Assembly (NCBI RefSeq): GCF_025195085.2
Contig: NZ_JANAVY020000002.1
Location: forward strand, 1-64,000
DNA length: 64,000 nt
From: Vibrio intestinalis
Lineage (GTDB): Bacteria; Pseudomonadota; Gammaproteobacteria; Enterobacterales; Vibrionaceae
Direction: 5' to 3'
In this document: piece by piece, positions 34,403 to 42,476 of the stretch
Layout of the letters: every line of letters starts with the position of its first letter
Position numbering within the stretch: the first letter of the stretch is position 1
Position numbers and translations under genes: made by a program
The notes under the pieces: generated by a model
Databases searched by the model: none
The model's input: the letters and a program-made list of their open reading frames with translations, nothing else
Told to the model about the DNA's origin: nothing

Positions 34403-36887
34403 ATCATTTTTGCACCCCATCTTCTTACTGTTGTCTGCCGTTTGCTTGGTGGTTCTCGGCTGGGCAATCTATTTTCTTCACTCCATCAAAATCTCGCGCG
34501 GGATCTACGAAAAAACCATCAGCATTCCCTATGTATGCTATACATTTTCTATCCTAGCCTGGGTATTGAGTAACGCTTTTTTCTACTCCCCGCTGTTGGT
34601 TGAAGTCAACGAATCCTTGATTCTCAATATGGCACTGTTTGCCAACCTTGCCTCTTATTGCGCGTTTTCATTTGCCTTTCTCGTCACCAATAAATTAATA
34701 CGCGATATAGACAAGCCTGTACCTCAAGCCATTCAAAGCGTTGTATTCATCACCTTAACCATACTTGCGCTGTATTGGAACTCAGACGTCGGCCCAACGG
34801 TCATAGGTGTCACCATTCAAAGTATTGGTAACTTCCACCTGCATTTAGGCGAACAAGCCATTTGGTTCTTCTTATCTATCGTCGCCTTACTTGGTATGTC
34901 ACTAAGAAATGTTTTACTCTATTCACGCAAAGCTAGGCCACTTCAGCACATCAAATCGCTCTATATGTTATTTGGCATTGGTGTTTTCATGGTCTCGACC
35001 ATAGTGGTCAACGGCATTGTTCCACTAATATGGCAAAACTTCTCTTTAACTTGGCTACCGCCAACCCTCTCGATTACAGAAATGCTGCTCATGGGCTATG
35101 CCCTATTAACTTCGAGGTTTTATAGCAATCGTCATATTCTCTATTCTGTGCTTTCGGTGCTTTTTACCAGTATTGCCATTGCGGTTCCGCTTAGCTTAGT
35201 GATCAATTCCGTCTCAACTTTTGATTTCTCCGCCATTATCTTTGCCAGTTGTTTAATATCTGGCCTTGCTTGGCGCAAGTTGCTACGTAAAACAGGTAAA
35301 TACACCAGCCGATTGGTGTACGGCAATACGAAAGCGCCGCATCAGACTATTCGCGCATTAAGTAACGAATTTCAGCGATCGACATCCGCAGCCATCAGTA
35401 AGATTGCCGATACCTTAGACATCTCCGAGCACGACCTGCAGCTGATCTCCAATCTAAATGATGAGAAGGTTTATACCTCTCAGCTGTTTAACCAAAACAG
35501 CGTATTAATCTTTGAAGAGATTGAAGAAATCGTTCTAACCGAATCAAACAGTAACCCTGTACTTGAGCACCTGTACCAAAAGATGAAGGATGAAAATGTC
35601 GCCTTAGTACTGCCGATATTCGATTACCAAGACAACATGACCCACCTATTGCTGGCGCGTAAAAAGCGTAATGGCCACCTCTACTACTGTGAAGAAGTAT
35701 TGGCATTGCAAAAAGTGCTTAAAACAGCCCAAGGCTATATCAACGCCGATAGAAAAGTTCGTCAATCGCAGGCCCTTGCGAACTCCATCGCCCATGAGAT
35801 GCGTAACCCACTTGCGCAGGTTCAGCTGCAATTTGAATCGGTAAGTCAGAAGATTCAACAGGGCGCGAGCAGTGATGAACTAGAACTTGAAGTGGCCAAA
35901 GGGAAAATGGCGATTGAACGTGGCCGCCAGCTAATCGATATTATTTTACGAGAAGTGAACGACGCAGCACTAGAACAAGAGCCGTCTGTTGAAACCTCAA
36001 TGAAGCAGTCGATACACCAAGCTATCGAGCGTTATGCGTTTTCCTCCAACGAGATTCGTCAGCGAGTCAGTTTGGTCACCGTTCACGACTTCCGCGCGAA
36101 GATAAACGATACCTTGTTTAGCTTTGTTATTTTCAACCTACTGCGCAACGCAATTTACTACTTCGACTCTTACCCTGACAGTAAGATTGAAATTCGTACT
36201 ATGGCAGGAAAGTATGAGAATTACGTCATCTTCCGCGATACCGGCCCCGGCATTCCAGAAAAACTGATCAACCGCGTGTTTGACGATTTCTTCTCTCACA
36301 ACAAAAGCGGCGGCAGTGGCCTAGGACTTGGCTATTGTAAGCGAGTGATGAAATCATTCGGCGGCTCTATCCAGTGCTATTCAAAAGAAGGCGAATTTAC
36401 CGAGTTCCACTTAACCTTCCCCGTGGGTACGCTGTCGACGTCTCATCGCCATAACATAGAAGAAGCCTCCCCAACACTTACACCGTCCATTGCGAGTACT
36501 GAGCCTCATGCTGAGCGTATCTATCACACCATCTTAGTGGTCGATGACAAAGAGGTTCAACGTGAACTGGTCAAACTCTATTTAAATCAACTCGGCTATG
36601 ATGTGATATTGGCTAACAATGGCAAAGTGGCGGTTGAAATCATCCAAAACAACGCCATCGACTTGGTTTTCATGGATATTCAAATGCCTATCATGAATGG
36701 GTTTGAAGCGGCACGAATTATCCGCGAGGACTATCCGCAAATCCCGATTTATGCGCTCTCTGGCGAATCCGGCGAACCGGAAGTAGCAAAAATAAAACAG
36801 CTGATGGATGGCCGTTTAGTAAAACCTACGACTAAGCTCGCTCTTAAAGAGACGCTGCAAAAGGCCTTAGATAGCACACCTGCGTAA
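34395..36887 (+). CDS. LuxN-like hybrid sensor histidine kinase
   Basis: 830 residues. The N-terminal about 270 hold roughly nine TM helices and read like the V. harveyi HAI-1 receptor LuxN, including FSLTWLPPTLSITEMLLMGY and ALLTSRFYSNRHI. The H-box SIAHEMRNPLAQVQLQFE places the phospho-histidine at 467; HATPase boxes NLLRNAIYYFDSYPDS, DTGPGIPE and GGSGLGLGYCKRVM follow. A C-terminal receiver (about 710-825) has aspartate 761 in DLVFMDIQMP. It should phosphorelay to LuxU/LuxO depending on ligand. No luxM synthase gene is adjacent: upstream is a divergent TPR-GAF gene. GAGGTGGG precedes the ATG. Confidence 0.9.
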   Translation: MIESFLHPIFLLLSAVCLVVLGWAIYFLHSIKISRGIYEKTISIPYVCYTFSILAWVLSNAFFYSPLLVEVNESLILNMALFANLASYCAFSFAFLVTNKLIRDIDKPVPQAIQSVVFITLTILALYWNSDVGPTVIGVTIQSIGNFHLHLGEQAIWFFLSIVALLGMSLRNVLLYSRKARPLQHIKSLYMLFGIGVFMVSTIVVNGIVPLIWQNFSLTWLPPTLSITEMLLMGYALLTSRFYSNRHILYSVLSVLFTSIAIAVPLSLVINSVSTFDFSAIIFASCLISGLAWRKLLRKTGKYTSRLVYGNTKAPHQTIRALSNEFQRSTSAAISKIADTLDISEHDLQLISNLNDEKVYTSQLFNQNSVLIFEEIEEIVLTESNSNPVLEHLYQKMKDENVALVLPIFDYQDNMTHLLLARKKRNGHLYYCEEVLALQKVLKTAQGYINADRKVRQSQALANSIAHEMRNPLAQVQLQFESVSQKIQQGASSDELELEVAKGKMAIERGRQLIDIILREVNDAALEQEPSVETSMKQSIHQAIERYAFSSNEIRQRVSLVTVHDFRAKINDTLFSFVIFNLLRNAIYYFDSYPDSKIEIRTMAGKYENYVIFRDTGPGIPEKLINRVFDDFFSHNKSGGSGLGLGYCKRVMKSFGGSIQCYSKEGEFTEFHLTFPVGTLSTSHRHNIEEASPTLTPSIASTEPHAERIYHTILVVDDKEVQRELVKLYLNQLGYDVILANNGKVAVEIIQNNAIDLVFMDIQMPIMNGFEAARIIREDYPQIPIYALSGESGEPEVAKIKQLMDGRLVKPTTKLALKETLQKALDSTPA

Positions 36888-36898
36888 TATATTGCTGT

Positions 36899-36929
36899 CA
36901 GTATGATTGTCGTTTTGAGAATCATACTG
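36899..36929 (+). terminator. Hairpin after the LuxN-like gene
   Basis: CAGTATGATT and AATCATACTG form a perfect 10-bp stem with an 11-nt loop 12 bp beyond the stop codon. A second hairpin (GGGC/GCCC) and CTCTTTTCC follow. There is no classical T tract directly after the first stem, so termination is uncertain. Confidence 0.45.
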
Positions 36930-37039
36930 AGGGCTTGTTTGTCTTCGCCCCTCTTTTCCTTACCCCGTCAAGACTTCGCAACTGGCACTGAATATGCTTA
37001 CTAATGGATATCACTAGCCAGCAGTACGAGGTTACGGTT

Positions 37040-37291
37040 ATGGAATTAGAAAGACAGACCTACTACCACCTAATCCATTTAGGCGTTAAAAGCTTACTGG
37101 TCGATAGAATGGGCCATTTCAATGAAGATGAGTATCATCAAACTTTGAATGTGATGACGGGAAAATCCAGCTGCTTTTCCATGTCTGACGATGAACTGAT
37201 TGGTACTGTGGACAACTTGAGAGATGAAGGTTATCTCGAAGAGGTGAAGAGTATGATCCCGAAACTCACTCGTTCCACATCGATAAGTTGA
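37040..37291 (+). CDS. Small protein of unknown function downstream of the LuxN-like gene
   Basis: 83 residues from ATG 37040, which has GAGG eight bases upstream; a longer frame opens at 37004. Sequence MELERQTYYHLIHLGVKSLL, then SMSDDELIGTVDNLRDEGYLEEV, predicts a compact helical protein. I do not recognise the family with confidence; the DDEL...LRDEGYL segment is faintly like phage-type DUF1018 proteins. It is acidic and has no signal or TM segment. It follows the kinase by 150 bp on the same strand. Confidence 0.6.
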   Translation: MELERQTYYHLIHLGVKSLLVDRMGHFNEDEYHQTLNVMTGKSSCFSMSDDELIGTVDNLRDEGYLEEVKSMIPKLTRSTSIS

Positions 37292-37375
37292 AGGCTAAGC
37301 GGTTAGATTAACGCCTTTGTATTGCGTAGGGAATTGGTTAGACTGAAGGTAATTAAGCCCCTAAAGACAGACATC

Positions 37376-37906
37376 ATGAAACAACTGCTCGATTTTCTTC
37401 CTCTCATTGTTTTCTTTGCGCTATACAAACTTCAAAACATATACGTCGCCACCGGTGCGCTTATCGTCGCCACCGCGATTCAAATTGCCGTTACGTATCT
37501 TGTGTATAAGAAAGTAGAGAAGATGCAGCTAATTACCTTTGTCATGGTCGCTATCTTTGGTGGTATGACGATATTTCTCCACGACGATAACTTCATTAAA
37601 TGGAAGGTCACTATCGTCTACGCGGTGTTCGCAATTGGCCTCGCTGTCAGCCATTTAATGGGAAGATCAGCGATAAAAGGTATGCTTAGCAAAGAACTCA
37701 CGTTGCCTGATTCCGTTTGGGCAAAGGTGACATGGGCGTGGGTGCTGTTCTTCTCTTTCTGTGCAGCGCTCAACGTCTATGTGGCATTTGAGCTGCCTCT
37801 TGATGTTTGGGTTAATTTCAAAGTGTTTGGACTACTCGCAGCAACCTTTGGTTTTACTCTGCTTACCGGTATCTACATCTACAAACAAACGCCAAACGAG
37901 AAATAG
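37376..37906 (+). CDS. yciB: Inner-membrane septation protein YciB
   Basis: 176 residues with five to six TM helices, starting [20 protein letters not shown], the hallmark start of the YciB/IspZ/IspA family, and containing [16 protein letters not shown]. It acts in the inner membrane and is linked in enterobacteria to cell-envelope synthesis and septation. The start at 37376 matches the family; the frame open from 37322 is not used. Downstream yciA and yciI are on the same strand, as in the yci cluster of other gammaproteobacteria. Confidence 0.95.
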   Translation: MKQLLDFLPLIVFFALYKLQNIYVATGALIVATAIQIAVTYLVYKKVEKMQLITFVMVAIFGGMTIFLHDDNFIKWKVTIVYAVFAIGLAVSHLMGRSAIKGMLSKELTLPDSVWAKVTWAWVLFFSFCAALNVYVAFELPLDVWVNFKVFGLLAATFGFTLLTGIYIYKQTPNEK

Positions 37907-38052
37907 CAATAAAACGATTAATTCAAGCAGATGATTTTTGCTTCATCTTGAGTATAATTCGTCATCAAGCGGCCAAGAGGTCGCTTTTTCTTTCTATATC
38001 AAACCCTGCAGTTCATCCCATGAACTGACATCATTAAGTTGTGGATGTCTAA

Positions 38053-38448
38053 ATGAGCCAAGAAATTTCTTCTCCTCGCGGCCAATTGCTGCTTCGTACG
38101 CTCGCTATGCCTGCGGATACCAACGCTAACGGCGATATCTTTGGCGGCTGGATCATGTCTCAGCTCGATCTCGCTGGCGGGATCCTGGCCAAAGAGATTT
38201 CTGGTGGTCGTATTGTTACGGTTTCTGTCTCCGATATCACCTTTAAAAAACCAGTAAAGGTCGGTGATGTTGTGTGCTGCTACGGTGAATGCACACGTAT
38301 TGGCCGCACATCAATGAGCATTGAATTGGAAGTCTGGGTAAAACCTGTAAAAGAGCACGGCCTTGAAGACCGCTTTATGGTTTGCCATGCGACCTTCAAC
38401 TATGTCGCGATCGACAGTGACGGCAAACCTAGAGCTATAAATACGTAG
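38053..38448 (+). CDS. yciA: Acyl-CoA thioesterase YciA
   Basis: 131 residues, a single hotdog-fold domain. LRTLAMPADTNANGDIFGGWIMSQLDLAG holds the active-site region with the catalytic aspartate, followed by VSVSDITFKKPVKVGDVV and ATFNYVAID. It hydrolyses a broad range of acyl-CoA esters in the cytoplasm. It lies between yciB and yciI on the same strand with gaps of about 150 bp, so separate promoters are possible. Confidence 0.95.
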   Translation: MSQEISSPRGQLLLRTLAMPADTNANGDIFGGWIMSQLDLAGGILAKEISGGRIVTVSVSDITFKKPVKVGDVVCCYGECTRIGRTSMSIELEVWVKPVKEHGLEDRFMVCHATFNYVAIDSDGKPRAINT

Positions 38449-38605
38449 AGAAATCGAAAGCTAGGGTCATCGACTTTTATTGCTCTGTCACTCTACTAAC
38501 GCGCTGACAATACGGGGAATATTTCACATTTTGCTGGTTTGCACTCAAAAACCGACGCAAGCTAAGGTAGAGTGTTAGCCTAAGCCCACTTATAAGGACA
38601 AACAG

Positions 38606-38902
38606 ATGTGGTACGTAATCTTTTCTCAAGACGTGGAAAACTCGTTAGAAAAACGCATGAGCGTGCGCCCTGCTCACCTTGCACGCCTGCAAGAATTACA
38701 AGATGAAGGTCGATTGCTAACTGCTGGCCCAATGCCTGCAATTGATACTGAAAACCCTGCTGAAGCAGGCTTTACGGGCTCAACAGTCATCGCTCAATTT
38801 GACAGTTTAGAACAAGCTCAAGCATGGGCTGACGCCGATCCGTATGTCGATGCCGGTGTTTATCAATCTGTGATTGTAAAACCATTTAAAAAAGTATTCT
38901 GA
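38606..38902 (+). CDS. yciI: YciI family protein
   Basis: 98 residues with a ferredoxin-like YciI/YCII fold: [40 protein letters not shown], and the C-terminal [21 protein letters not shown]. The conserved histidine (HLARL) and aspartate (ADADPYV) of the family are present. Function is uncertain. AAGGA precedes the start. The aspS start codon overlaps its stop region (TGATG), so the two are coupled. Confidence 0.93.
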   Translation: MWYVIFSQDVENSLEKRMSVRPAHLARLQELQDEGRLLTAGPMPAIDTENPAEAGFTGSTVIAQFDSLEQAQAWADADPYVDAGVYQSVIVKPFKKVF

Positions 38903-39291
38903 TGAGAAAAAACATACTACTCGCTGCGCTGATCGCGGCAACTGCCGTGGGTTGCGCTTCTAACTCTGATGAGCAAAAGCAATTAGAGTTGTTGGCCAAT
39001 AACCGCGCCAGTATCTTAGCCGCAGAACTGCCAATTGAAGCAGGCCCGCTCTCAATTATGCGCGCGAATGCTAAAGGCTCTACCATTGAGATAATGATGG
39101 TGTATAACGAAGAGCAGAAAGGGGCAAAAAGCCTAAATCAAGTTTTGTCAGCCAGTAAGCACTACTACTGCACCAACGAAGATACCAAGCAAAACCTTGC
39201 AGCAGGCTTAAGCTATCGCATTAAGATGAGAAACAGTCGCGGCCAATTGACCGCTGATGAATTCATCAGTGAAGCAAGTTGCTCTAAGTAA
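38902..39291 (+). CDS. aspS: AspS/GspS-beta type II secretion pilotin lipoprotein
   Basis: 129 residues: a lipoprotein signal peptide with lipobox AVGC (lipidated cysteine about residue 18), then a small domain with two conserved cysteines (YYC near 94 and the C-terminal ASC) that form a disulfide in AspS. The pattern LANNRASILAAELPIEAG, SIMRANAKGSTIEIMMV, LSYRIKMRN resembles E. coli AspS closely. It guides the GspD secretin to the outer membrane. In vibrios the pilotin gene is unlinked from the main eps operon, which fits its place beside yciI. Start overlaps the yciI stop. Confidence 0.82.
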   Translation: MRKNILLAALIAATAVGCASNSDEQKQLELLANNRASILAAELPIEAGPLSIMRANAKGSTIEIMMVYNEEQKGAKSLNQVLSASKHYYCTNEDTKQNLAAGLSYRIKMRNSRGQLTADEFISEASCSK

Positions 39292-39303
39292 CTTCAAAGC
39301 TAA

Positions 39304-39329
39304 AAAAACCTCGCAATCGCGAGGTTTTT
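39304..39329. terminator. Bidirectional terminator between aspS and fadL
   Basis: AAAAACCTCGC, loop AATC, GCGAGGTTTTT. Confidence 0.9.
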
Positions 39330-39344
39330 ATTACCGACTCTAAA

Positions 39345-40631
39345 TTAGAATGTGCGGCTGTATTGCAGGCCAACAAGAATGGCGTTGGCGCGAGTTGTCG
39401 CAGTAATCTCTGAAACTAACATTCCATCAAGTTCCAGACTTTCGTGTACATCCACATCCTTACCCATTAAGTAAGTGAAGCCAAAATCGATATTAGACTT
39501 AGCATTGATGTGGTAAGTAAAGCCCGCAGAAAACCATTGACGGTCTGAGTCTGGCACAGAAACAGAGGTTAACTCGTCTTGAGCACTTGTGTCGTACATA
39601 TAACCTACACGTAGTGTCCAGTCATTGTTCAGGTAATAAGTACCGCCAATCGCATAGTGCATACCATCTTGCCATTTGTACTCATTCAGTACGCCAGACT
39701 TTTCAGCTTCTAAATCTTCAAATATCGACCAACCAATGTATTGAACGCTGTAGTGAACCGCAAACTTGCTGTTTTCAATACGGTGGTAACCAGAGAATTC
39801 CATCATGTGTGGTAGTGATAGGTATAGAGTATCTTCAACCTTGCCTAGGCCTGAAAGAAGATACTCAACATCACCTTCCGCTTCGATCTCCGGTGAATAA
39901 CGGTATGAGAATCCAAATCGATTATTTGCATCTAATTCATACACGGTTCCAAGGTTAAAACCTAATGCCCATCCATCTGCAGATGCTGATGCACCAGTCT
40001 CTCCACCATAAATCATAATCCCATCGTTTAGCGTTCGTTCTAACTCACCTTTACCGTAAATAAGATCAAGACCGGCACCAAAGCTCCATTGTTGATTTAA
40101 GCGGTATGAACCAGACAGACCGATGTTCATGCTCATCACATCCGTCGTGCCGCCGTATTCTGACGCCGCAAAGCTAGAATCAAACTCTGTGCTTGTACCA
40201 AAATTCGAATAGATGTTCGCACCTACCGCAAATTGATCATCAATTGGAACGATTAGGTGTAGGTTTGGAGCAACGGAAGTACCACCCGCATTATCATAAT
40301 TAGACTCTTCAGTTACGTACTGAGGACCACGATTTGGATTGGAAAGCTTAATTGAATCTAAATATGTATAAGTGGAATCCTTCACTTCGATATCAGTAAT
40401 GATCGCTTCAAAACCTAGAGAAAGCGCTGTTTCATCAAACAATGCCATCGCTGCTGGGTTACGAGCCATTACAGACGCGTTGTCAGCGATAACGGCATCA
40501 CCGGCAAATGCTCGACCAATACCTGTCGCAGATTGAGCGTTAAGTTGGAAACCTGCTGCGTTTGCTTGAGCAGAAATAAGTGCTGCACCGATAAGCAATG
40601 CAGAGCTAGAGAGCGTGAATTTTTTAGTCAT
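39345..40631 (-). CDS. fadL: FadL-family long-chain fatty acid outer-membrane porin
   Basis: 428 residues with a signal peptide (cleavage ANA-AG). The mature N terminus AGFQLNAQSATGIGRAFAGDAVIADNASVMARNPAAMA is the FadL hatch domain with its NPA motif, followed by a 14-strand-type barrel ending in aromatic RTF. It takes up long-chain fatty acids and other hydrophobic compounds. A strong FadR-like operator and a good promoter lie upstream, supporting a fatty-acid role. Vibrios often have several fadL copies; which one this is cannot be told here. Confidence 0.94.
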   Translation of the reverse strand: MTKKFTLSSSALLIGAALISAQANAAGFQLNAQSATGIGRAFAGDAVIADNASVMARNPAAMALFDETALSLGFEAIITDIEVKDSTYTYLDSIKLSNPNRGPQYVTEESNYDNAGGTSVAPNLHLIVPIDDQFAVGANIYSNFGTSTEFDSSFAASEYGGTTDVMSMNIGLSGSYRLNQQWSFGAGLDLIYGKGELERTLNDGIMIYGGETGASASADGWALGFNLGTVYELDANNRFGFSYRYSPEIEAEGDVEYLLSGLGKVEDTLYLSLPHMMEFSGYHRIENSKFAVHYSVQYIGWSIFEDLEAEKSGVLNEYKWQDGMHYAIGGTYYLNNDWTLRVGYMYDTSAQDELTSVSVPDSDRQWFSAGFTYHINAKSNIDFGFTYLMGKDVDVHESLELDGMLVSEITATTRANAILVGLQYSRTF

Positions 40632-40769
40632 TGTTATGCCTGTAAAACGTCAGTTTATGTGCCTAACCTTGGCACTTCGCCTTAATCCCTACGGCGTTTT
40701 GTTTGTCATTTTACAGAACTTTATTCCGCGGTAAATGTCTCACAACTTCAGTACTTTATAAAAACATCA

Positions 40770-40798
40770 ATTAGAGTAATTGCTCTCGTTTAACGCAA
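40770..40798 (-). promoter_or_regulatory. Probable fadL promoter
   Basis: On the minus strand TTGCGT (40798-40793) and TCTAAT (40775-40770) are 17 bp apart, giving a leader of about 130 nt. Confidence 0.5.
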
Positions 40799-40809
40799 AG
40801 GATCTAATG

Positions 40810-40826
40810 AACAGGTATGACCAGAT
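40810..40826. promoter_or_regulatory. FadR-like operator
   Basis: On the minus strand ATCTGGTCATACCTGTT, very close to known E. coli FadR sites such as ATCTGGTACGACCAGAT of fadB. Centre about 55 bp upstream of the predicted fadL start point. Confidence 0.65.
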
Positions 40827-40898
40827 AATTATTTTGTGCCAAATATCAAAATCATGCAGACATCTCGCAAGATAGCGCGTTCAAATGCGTAAAATCAT

Positions 40899-40917
40899 GA
40901 GAACAATTATCATTAGA
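40899..40917. promoter_or_regulatory. Fur-box-like sequence
   Basis: On the minus strand TCTAATGATAATTGTTCTC matches 14 of 19 positions of the Fur consensus GATAATGATAATCATTATC. A plus-strand GATAAT follows at 40919-40924. The controlled gene, if any, is unclear. Confidence 0.35.
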
Positions 40918-41128
40918 GCGATAATCCCGCCTCCACAATTTCCAATAGCAAATGTAGTAATAGCGCTAAGCAATAAAACGGTTTAATTTAACAAAGATGA
41001 ATCTTTTATTGCACATTTGTGGCACGTAAAATCAGTTAAATGTATGGTTTAAAAAGGCATTAACGCAGCGATTATTTCAATATTACAGTCGAGCTAGGTT
41101 AAAAATCAGAAAAAAGTCTACTGTGGAT

Positions 41129-41157
41129 TTGACGAAGATCTTTTCCAGTCCTAACTT
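41129..41157 (+). promoter_or_regulatory. Probable promoter of the small gene at 41190
   Basis: TTGACG (41129-41134) and TAACTT (41152-41157) with 17-bp spacing, 33 bp upstream of the ATG. Confidence 0.45.
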
Positions 41158-41189
41158 TTGTAAAGGTCAACCAACACAGGACATCCGCT

Positions 41190-41411
41190 ATGAAACGTGC
41201 TAGCAATTCGTACCGCCTTCAACTCATCAAAGAAGTTGCGACGAGGCAGCAACGACTGCAAAGCGGCGATCCTATGGCCAATCATATTCAAAAGCTAATT
41301 GACTCAGAGCCTGAGTGTGAAAAAAGCATTGAACGTAATCATCGTTTTTCCGGTTGTCACTTTGACGAAAATGCAGGGGGTTGGGTGAGCGATCAGTGGG
41401 GCTTAAAGTAG
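41190..41411 (+). CDS. Small conserved-looking protein of unknown function
   Basis: 73 residues, MKRASNSYRLQLIKEVATRQ then SIERNHRFSGCHFDENAGGW. The N-terminal half is basic and helical, the C-terminal half carries two cysteines and several aromatics. No signal or TM segment. I do not recognise the family. AGGA lies upstream of the ATG and a promoter candidate 33 bp before it, so expression is plausible. It converges with the DUF1289 gene. Confidence 0.6.
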   Translation: MKRASNSYRLQLIKEVATRQQRLQSGDPMANHIQKLIDSEPECEKSIERNHRFSGCHFDENAGGWVSDQWGLK

Positions 41412-41431
41412 GCTCAAGGTTCAATTTAAGG

Positions 41432-41680
41432 TTAAAACAGATCTTGCTGAGGGCTTTGTGGCTCAGTGGGTGTGGCGTTGTCTTTTGATTTTGCTAACAT
41501 TTTTCTTCTGTAGCGCTGGCGGCATAGCTTCATGACATGCAACTGTTCTGCAGGAGAGAAACTGAGCCAATTAAAGCGCTCTTCTCGTTTTCTCATGCAT
41601 CCTTTGCAGTAGCCTTTATCGTCCACCGAGCAAACACCAACACATGGGTTAGGAATGGTAAAAAATTCTAGCTGCTGCAT
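41432..41680 (-). CDS. DUF1289 family protein
   Basis: 82 residues. Four cysteines in PNPCVGVCSVDDKGYCKGCMR form the compact motif that defines DUF1289 (YdhL-like), probably a metal-binding knuckle, followed by W-x-S-F-S-P and a basic helix. The role is unknown. It is a single gene between two plus-strand genes. Confidence 0.9.
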   Translation of the reverse strand: MQQLEFFTIPNPCVGVCSVDDKGYCKGCMRKREERFNWLSFSPAEQLHVMKLCRQRYRRKMLAKSKDNATPTEPQSPQQDLF

Positions 41681-41822
41681 ACCTTACCCCGTTTTATTTA
41701 CATCTATTTTCTCTACAAAACACTACACAACTATGACCGAAAACTGACACGATACCAATTGCTTAGCCTATAATTAGCGCCACGACACTATGTCATCAAA
41801 CACTTTTTTGGAGTTTATTACT

Positions 41823-42272
41823 ATGAAGCTTAGCTCAAAAACACTGGTTGCTGCACTTACTCTGCCTGTTCTACTAACAGCATGTGCAAGCCAAGGTGAT
41901 GAAGTTCAACAGATTACTGCTTCAGATCTACAACATCATCATTGGGAACTGGTCAGTATTGACGGCAATGAGCTTGCGTTAAGTGACGACGCTAAAGCAC
42001 CAACGCTAGAAGTTGGCGAGAAGATGACAGCAAACGGCAACGCTGGCTGCAATAACTACTTTGGCTTAGCTGAACTTAAAGATATGAACCAGTTCCGTAT
42101 CGATAAAATGGGCATGACAATGAAACTTTGCATGGGCCCGGCAAACGAAATCGAGCAAAAGTTCTCTACAACGCTATCTAGCTGGAGCGACATGACGCTG
42201 ACGAACGACAGCCTAGTGCTAACTGGTGAAAAGCACACACTGACATTCAAATTGAGTGATTGGAAATACTAA
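41823..42272 (+). CDS. META-domain lipoprotein (HslJ-like)
   Basis: 149 residues from ATG 41823, which has GGAG upstream. Lipoprotein signal with lipobox LTAC (cysteine about residue 21). The META domain follows: HHHWELVSIDGNEL, ANGNAGCNNYFG and MGMTMKLCMGPANEIEQKF are the conserved segments, with two cysteines. E. coli HslJ, of the same family, is a heat-inducible outer-membrane lipoprotein linked to novobiocin resistance. The function here is inferred only from the family. Confidence 0.88.
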   Translation: MKLSSKTLVAALTLPVLLTACASQGDEVQQITASDLQHHHWELVSIDGNELALSDDAKAPTLEVGEKMTANGNAGCNNYFGLAELKDMNQFRIDKMGMTMKLCMGPANEIEQKFSTTLSSWSDMTLTNDSLVLTGEKHTLTFKLSDWKY

Positions 42273-42302
42273 TCCATCATTTAATTGATTAGAACACAGC
42301 AT

Positions 42303-42328
42303 AAAGCAGCCAATTTGGCTGCTTTTTT
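42303..42328 (+). terminator. Terminator after the META-domain gene
   Basis: AAAGCAGCC, loop AATTT, GGCTGCTTT followed by TTTT. Confidence 0.85.
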
Positions 42329-42476
42329 ATTGCCAACGCACAAAACTCATACAATTAAATAACAATTATGCCAAATACATAAAAAATTTAAAATTTTTCC
42401 GTCATAATGAATAGAAAACTGAACGACACCGGTCTAGCAATACAGACATATAATTTAACAACGTCGAGGAATCATT

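Larger units (their letters stand above)
40632..41189. other. 558-bp intergenic regulatory region
   Basis: No ORF of note. It contains the fadL promoter and FadR-like site, a Fur-like site near 40900, and a plus-strand promoter candidate for the small gene at 41190. The central part 40925-41120 is AT-rich with nothing assigned; a small RNA cannot be excluded. Confidence 0.5.

Noticed and set aside
41000..41189. RyhB homologue downstream of the Fur-like box
   Set aside because: The conserved RyhB core and its terminator are not present in this stretch.
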